The translations under genes were made by a program, and so were the position numbers. Positions 59,742 to 64,000 of a DNA stretch of 64,000 bases are shown here, piece by piece; positions within the stretch are counted from its first letter, which is position 1, and each line of letters starts with the position of its first letter. This DNA comes from Hofstenia miamia (lineage: Eukaryota > Xenacoelomorpha > Acoela): positions 1,885,694 to 1,949,693 of the forward strand of contig SCFE01000004.1 of the NCBI GenBank assembly GCA_004352715.1, read 5' to 3'. The notes beneath the pieces were generated by a model that ran no database searches, was not told the DNA's origin, and was given only the letters and a program-made list of their open reading frames with translations.

Positions 59742-61357
59742 ATTATTTTTAGCCCCCTCCCTCTTTTTAAAAGGGTTAAAAAACTAATGACCACTTAGAC
59801 AAAAATGTATCATATTTTCATATGTGTTGTAAATCTAACGATGAATTTTTATTATAGTATAGTTTTATAGACTGTTTTTCTTTGTCGTATATATACTATA
59901 AATTTCACTTTATCATTTTCTTTTGTGTACTACAAATTTTTTCAAGTTTTTAGTTCTTTTTTGAATCTGAATACCAATATTTTTGTTGCATATTTTCATG
60001 AAAATTGGCGTAAGCCCTCTTGTTTTTTGGAAGCCAACATTTTTGCATATGATGTTATTAAGTGTTTTTAAATTTTGTTGTACTTTTAGTGCATTGTAAA
60101 AGTAATTGTTACACAATTATTATTAAATTACTGTACTTTTCAAAAAAATCCAGATTATTATGTTAGTAATAGACAAATGAGATTTCAAAGCAATAATTTG
60201 GTGGAATTTCATATATCATTGCTTACAGTAAATATGATGCTTCAATTATTCTTTCTATAACAAAGTAAAAGCTATTGGCTGCAAACTGAAATTTTAGCCA
60301 GAAAAGTCCAATGAATTTCAATTTTTTTTTCTCATAATTTAAATGTGTAAGTAGCATAAAATTTGCAAAATAAGACTTTTGTCATTATCAAATCAAGTAA
60401 ATGTATTACAAACTTTGATACTTTAAGTTGGCAACTAGCAATTCTTTTTTCCTTAAAAAGTGCCTATGTACATGGATGCATTGTTAACCAAAGTTGACCT
60501 TTTATATTTTAACAAGAACGAATTTTTAATTTAAATGAATTTGGAATATCTTAACTCGTGGCAACTGTTGCAGAATTTTATTAATGAGATTGAGAAAAAT
60601 CTTTATTCAATTTAATTATTTACAAATATTTATTTTTTGTTTTGGCCTTGTCAATACATTATACCGTCCTGCGAATTTAATAGAAGAAATCTCTGTTAGG
60701 TTGAACACTGAAATGTTTTTAAAAAAACATGTAAAGTATGCAAGTTGTGTTAGATTAAAAAGAAATGTTAGCGATTGAATAATTTTTACTCGTCCAAGAA
60801 TTCAAAACACTTCAAGAGAGTCACTTCGTGATTATTTTTTTAAAAGGACAAACCGTTTTCCTCATTTTCAAACACTCTTCTCCAAGCCTATTGGGAAATT
60901 TTCAAATTTCATCCCTAAACTGGTAAAAATTAGTACAACATTGCATTGCAGTACCTGATGAACTTGAAAACATTAATCATTCATTAAAAAATTCATTCAA
61001 AATACTCCCTTAATTAAAGTTCCATTATAACGCCCCTGTACAAAGTCAGCAGTAGCCACGTCAAAAGAATCTGGATTAGAGATCAAGCAAAGGCACGCCG
61101 TAATGGGGCTGTGATCAAGCCTAGTTTTAAAATGTAAATGAAAAGGACGTTTATAAGGTTAAGAGTGATAATATTTAAACAATAATTTGTTTTATATTAT
61201 TAGGAGTTTTATGCATATATCTATTAAAATACGTGTGCGAAATTTTGTTGAAGATTCCTATCAAAGTGCATTGCTGTGTACAAAAAAGGATTTTTTTTTC
61301 ATTGAAAATTTAGATTTTTTAAAAACATTTAAATTTATATCTATGCGTAATTTTCAG

Positions 61358-61483
61358 ATAGTTATGAGGTACATGGGAGCAGCAACTAACCTCAAATGGT
61401 TGACTTTCGGCACTGTTGGCACCTGGATTGGAGAATTCGTACAAAAGCATGCCCTACTTGGACTTGATGGAACATTGCTTTAA
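61358..61483 (+). CDS. Possible terminal coding exon, mirrored copy
   Basis: Inverted identical copy of 56406-56531 in arm 2 of P2: acceptor at 61349-61357, 41 codons, TAA at 61481-61483. Same uncertain status. Confidence 0.4.
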   Translation: MVMRYMGAATNLKWLTFGTVGTWIGEFVQKHALLGLDGTLL

Positions 61484-62796
61484 AATGTACATGAAAGAGG
61501 AGACACTTCCTATCCTGTGACCTGTGTTGCTTTCATGAGTTTGGAGCGCTTAATGTTTTTTTCCAGAAACATAAAACATATAAAAAATTCACAAGTTGTA
61601 TAAGGTTAATGATGTGTAATTCTTTAAACACTCTCACATAAAAATTTTTTTTAAGTCTCTAGCCCCCTGATTTTGAAAGGGCTTGACGCCATTTTTCATT
61701 ACTAATATACTATAGAAAATAAATAGTTATTAGCCATAAATTGAAGATACATAAGTTATATTTATATAAATAATAAAACAAAAATCGTTATTTGTGCAAT
61801 TATATTTTGATATTTGAACAAAATGATAAAGATCCTACTGCACTTATTCTTTTAATTTTAGAGAAGAAGGTACATCCTTAAATTGAAATGATGATTTATA
61901 TAAAAGTTATTTAGGTGTATAATTATCATTAGATGTAGAATTTCACATTTTATAATTTAAATTTCAGCATGTACTTTAGGATTTATGAAGGCTTAGGGCT
62001 AACAAAAGCTATTATGAAATTAGGCATATTTTTAAAAGGCTTAATATAAAATCAAATGGGCGTTAGTTGGTTAGTGCAATCAGATTCTATAAATTGCCTA
62101 TGAAAACTAAATGCAAATTTGCTTTTTACCTCAAGCTGTTAACTGTTTAACGCCATCTTGTGAATAACGTTTTCCGCTTTCATTAATTGTATTTTAAAAA
62201 TTTGTTATTTAGTTATTGTAAAAGAATTTGGGTCTTTTACCTATTATGCTTAGATTATAACTTTCGTCATTCCAATTTGAAACTTGAACCTAGAGCAAAG
62301 CATTTTTATAATTTCTTAATGTTGTTTTGGGTGATATTAGATGTTTGCCATGACATTTAAACCAAATAGCAAATGGGTCTTGCAAAGGAGGACACTGAGG
62401 GTAATAGGTTCTGATATTTTGACTCCGGATAACAGTCAACTACTAATTTTCAGGAAAATCCGCTATATGGTTAAATGAGCTCTATAAAAAAGCAAATGGT
62501 TTATGTTTACAATTGTATACGACCATCCAAATTATTTTCCATTTTAGAGAAAAGTCATTCAAAACAAAATATTACATTTTTTATCACTGCTGGCAAATTA
62601 TATTACAATGATTTAAGATCATGCAAATGGATTAGGCTACAAGTATGAAAATCCAAATTTTGTTTTCACACTTGAATAAATAATGTCTCAAATCAATTTT
62701 ATATTGTCAACTTGTATAAAAGGTTTTTGAAAACCAAATAATCTGCATGCTTTAAAAACTTTAATTCCAAATTATGGAATAATTATAAAATAGCAC

Positions 62797-62859
62797 ATGT
62801 GCAAGAGTGATCTAAAAACAAAATTTGATGTTAATGATTTTTATGTCCATACTCACGAT
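62797..62859 (-). repeat. Decayed duplicate of the knottin gene 3' end, mirrored copy
   Basis: Inverted copy in arm 2 of P2 of the fragment at 55030-55092; same alignment with the tail of the knottin-like gene. Confidence 0.45.
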
Positions 62860-62908
62860 TCTTTCACAACATGCTCTATCAATTGTTGGGAACATGCAAA
62901 TGAATTGC

Positions 62909-62961
<53 letters not shown>

Positions 62962-63163
62962 TTTTTGAAGGAAAATTAATAATGTTTTGAAGAAGTTAAA
63001 TAGTTCCAGCAGTTTGCAGAATGTTATAATATGTAATAGTCACTTAGCAATAAAATTTTTTTTTCAATCACATAATGGATTATACAAAAGAGTGTTACAA
63101 ATTTTGCATCTAGTAAATGATACATCAACATGTGCAAGAGTAGTCTAGTAACACAATTGGGCT

Positions 63164-63940
63164 TTAATGATGTTTACGGCGGTGCTTACCATGATGTCGT
63201 CGTGGATGTGGTGGAGATGGAGGAGGCGCTGCACACTGGGATTGGTGGCAAAATGTTCCTTCACAACACGTGGTATCATCAAAGCAAAATTTCCCAATTC
63301 CTCCACATGGGGTGTTTTCATCACAAAAGTAGTACTTCGTGCAGAAACCACTGCAGCAGTCACTTCCTCTCATGCAAAAATCATAGTTTTTGGAGCATTG
63401 ATTTTCCTCACCACACGTAAATGTGGATAAGCTACAATGGTTGGAACAGCATGCTTCATCATAGAAGCAATCAGCTCCGTTCCCTTTACAAATTGGTTCT
63501 TCATCACAGGTTCCTTCAAAACTGCAATAATTTGTGCAGCATTCATCTGAGCTAGAACAATTGGCGCCGAAATCTTTACAAGCCTTTGGCACCTCCGCAC
63601 ATAGTCCATCTTCAGAACAGAATTTGCTACAACAGTCGTAAAATCTGCTACACTCACCACCAATATCCTTGCACTGGCCATTACCATTGCAAGTCTTATT
63701 TTCATTACAGCGGCCTAAACCACAACAATCGTAGGAATATCGACAAGATTCACCATCTAACCTGCAATTGGAAACGCACTGTTTTTTGCCATACATATCT
63801 CTGCAGAAGTATTGATTATAAATATTATCAAGACTACAGCAGTTGTCTCCATATTCACATGATTGGAAAACAGTTTTGCATTCTTCGGATGAGCATCCTC
63901 GTAGAATGAATGCGATGAAAATGATGTAGCGGAGAAACAT
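63164..63940 (-). CDS. Inverted identical copy of the seven-module knottin-like gene
   Basis: Encodes the same 258-residue protein as 53949-54725, on the opposite strand, in the right arm of inverted repeat P2. Start is the ATG at 63940, stop at 63164. All 43 cysteine codons and the His/Arg/Pro tail are unchanged. The two genes would be arranged tail to tail, about 8.4 kb apart, across a 1000-N gap. Because the two contig ends flanking that gap are mirror images to the base, this may be the same locus assembled twice rather than a second gene. Confidence 0.8.
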   Translation of the reverse strand: MFLRYIIFIAFILRGCSSEECKTVFQSCEYGDNCCSLDNIYNQYFCRDMYGKKQCVSNCRLDGESCRYSYDCCGLGRCNENKTCNGNGQCKDIGGECSRFYDCCSKFCSEDGLCAEVPKACKDFGANCSSSDECCTNYCSFEGTCDEEPICKGNGADCFYDEACCSNHCSLSTFTCGEENQCSKNYDFCMRGSDCCSGFCTKYYFCDENTPCGGIGKFCFDDTTCCEGTFCHQSQCAAPPPSPPHPRRHHGKHRRKHH

Positions 63941-63974
63941 TGTTACAATAATGAGGCAGCAATCCAAGAGCAGT

Positions 63975-63981
63975 TATATAG
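63975..63981 (-). promoter_or_regulatory. Possible TATA box, mirrored copy
   Basis: Same TATA-like string as at 53908-53914, in the same position relative to the inverted knottin gene copy. Same caveats apply. Confidence 0.28.
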
Positions 63982-64000
63982 CGATTAATAAGGCGTATAC

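Larger units (their letters stand above)
59445..64000 (-). repeat. Inverted repeat P2, right arm (continues past the window)
   Basis: Mirror of 53889-58444 about the exact centre of the 1000-N gap. The last base of one contig end (GTCATGATAGA) is mirrored by the first base of the other (TCTATCATGAC). Confidence 0.95.

Noticed and set aside
1-64000. CRISPR arrays, bacterial operons, riboswitches
   Set aside because: No regular spaced repeats and no prokaryotic gene organisation; spliced animal gene and transposon content show a eukaryotic genome.

Overview
The window is AT-rich animal nuclear DNA: a spliced Na+/Ca2+ exchanger gene with large introns, an intronless secreted cysteine-rich gene, and dense old transposons and simple repeats. 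The exact phylum cannot be named from the sequence. It is a scaffold: four runs of exactly 1000 N are fixed-size gaps, and there are two short gaps (132 and 18 N) and several single Ns.

Positions 1-16,690 hold the 5' half of an SLC8/NCX exchanger on the minus strand. It has four coding exons (16570-16686, 5573-5697, 3263-3546, 648-980) joined by consistent GT/AG sites, and the gene runs off the left edge. Its introns carry degraded LINEs (2.5-3.1 kb, 8.6-10.9 kb), a hAT MITE with an 8-bp target duplication, a Tc1-like fold-back element, a piggyBac-like TTAA MITE and a mariner remnant.

From 15,047 to 47,794 lies a large inverted repeat (P1), about 11.3 kb per arm, with a fragmentary centre at 26.4-36.5 kb made of LINE pieces, short contigs and gaps. 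The arms share even a single unresolved base (N at 20104 and at 42737), which points to one assembly unit placed twice. They do differ at an internal tandem duplication and inside one MITE. The right arm carries an orphan copy of exchanger exon 1.

From 47.8 to 53.9 kb there are a hAT MITE and a 2.6-kb hAT-like element, both with perfect 8-bp target duplications. The larger one contains what looks like the last coding exon and polyadenylation signal of an unrecognised gene; a longer version of that reading frame sits in a small contig at 30.5-30.8 kb. From 53,889 to the right edge is a second inverted repeat (P2) centred exactly on a 1000-N gap. Each arm has the gene for a 258-residue secreted protein of seven consecutive six-cysteine knottin-like modules with a His/Arg/Pro tail, a possible terminal exon of another gene, and a repeat with a 5S-rRNA-like head. 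The knottin-array gene, the hAT element with its exon, and the breakpoints of the inverted repeats are the most informative things here.
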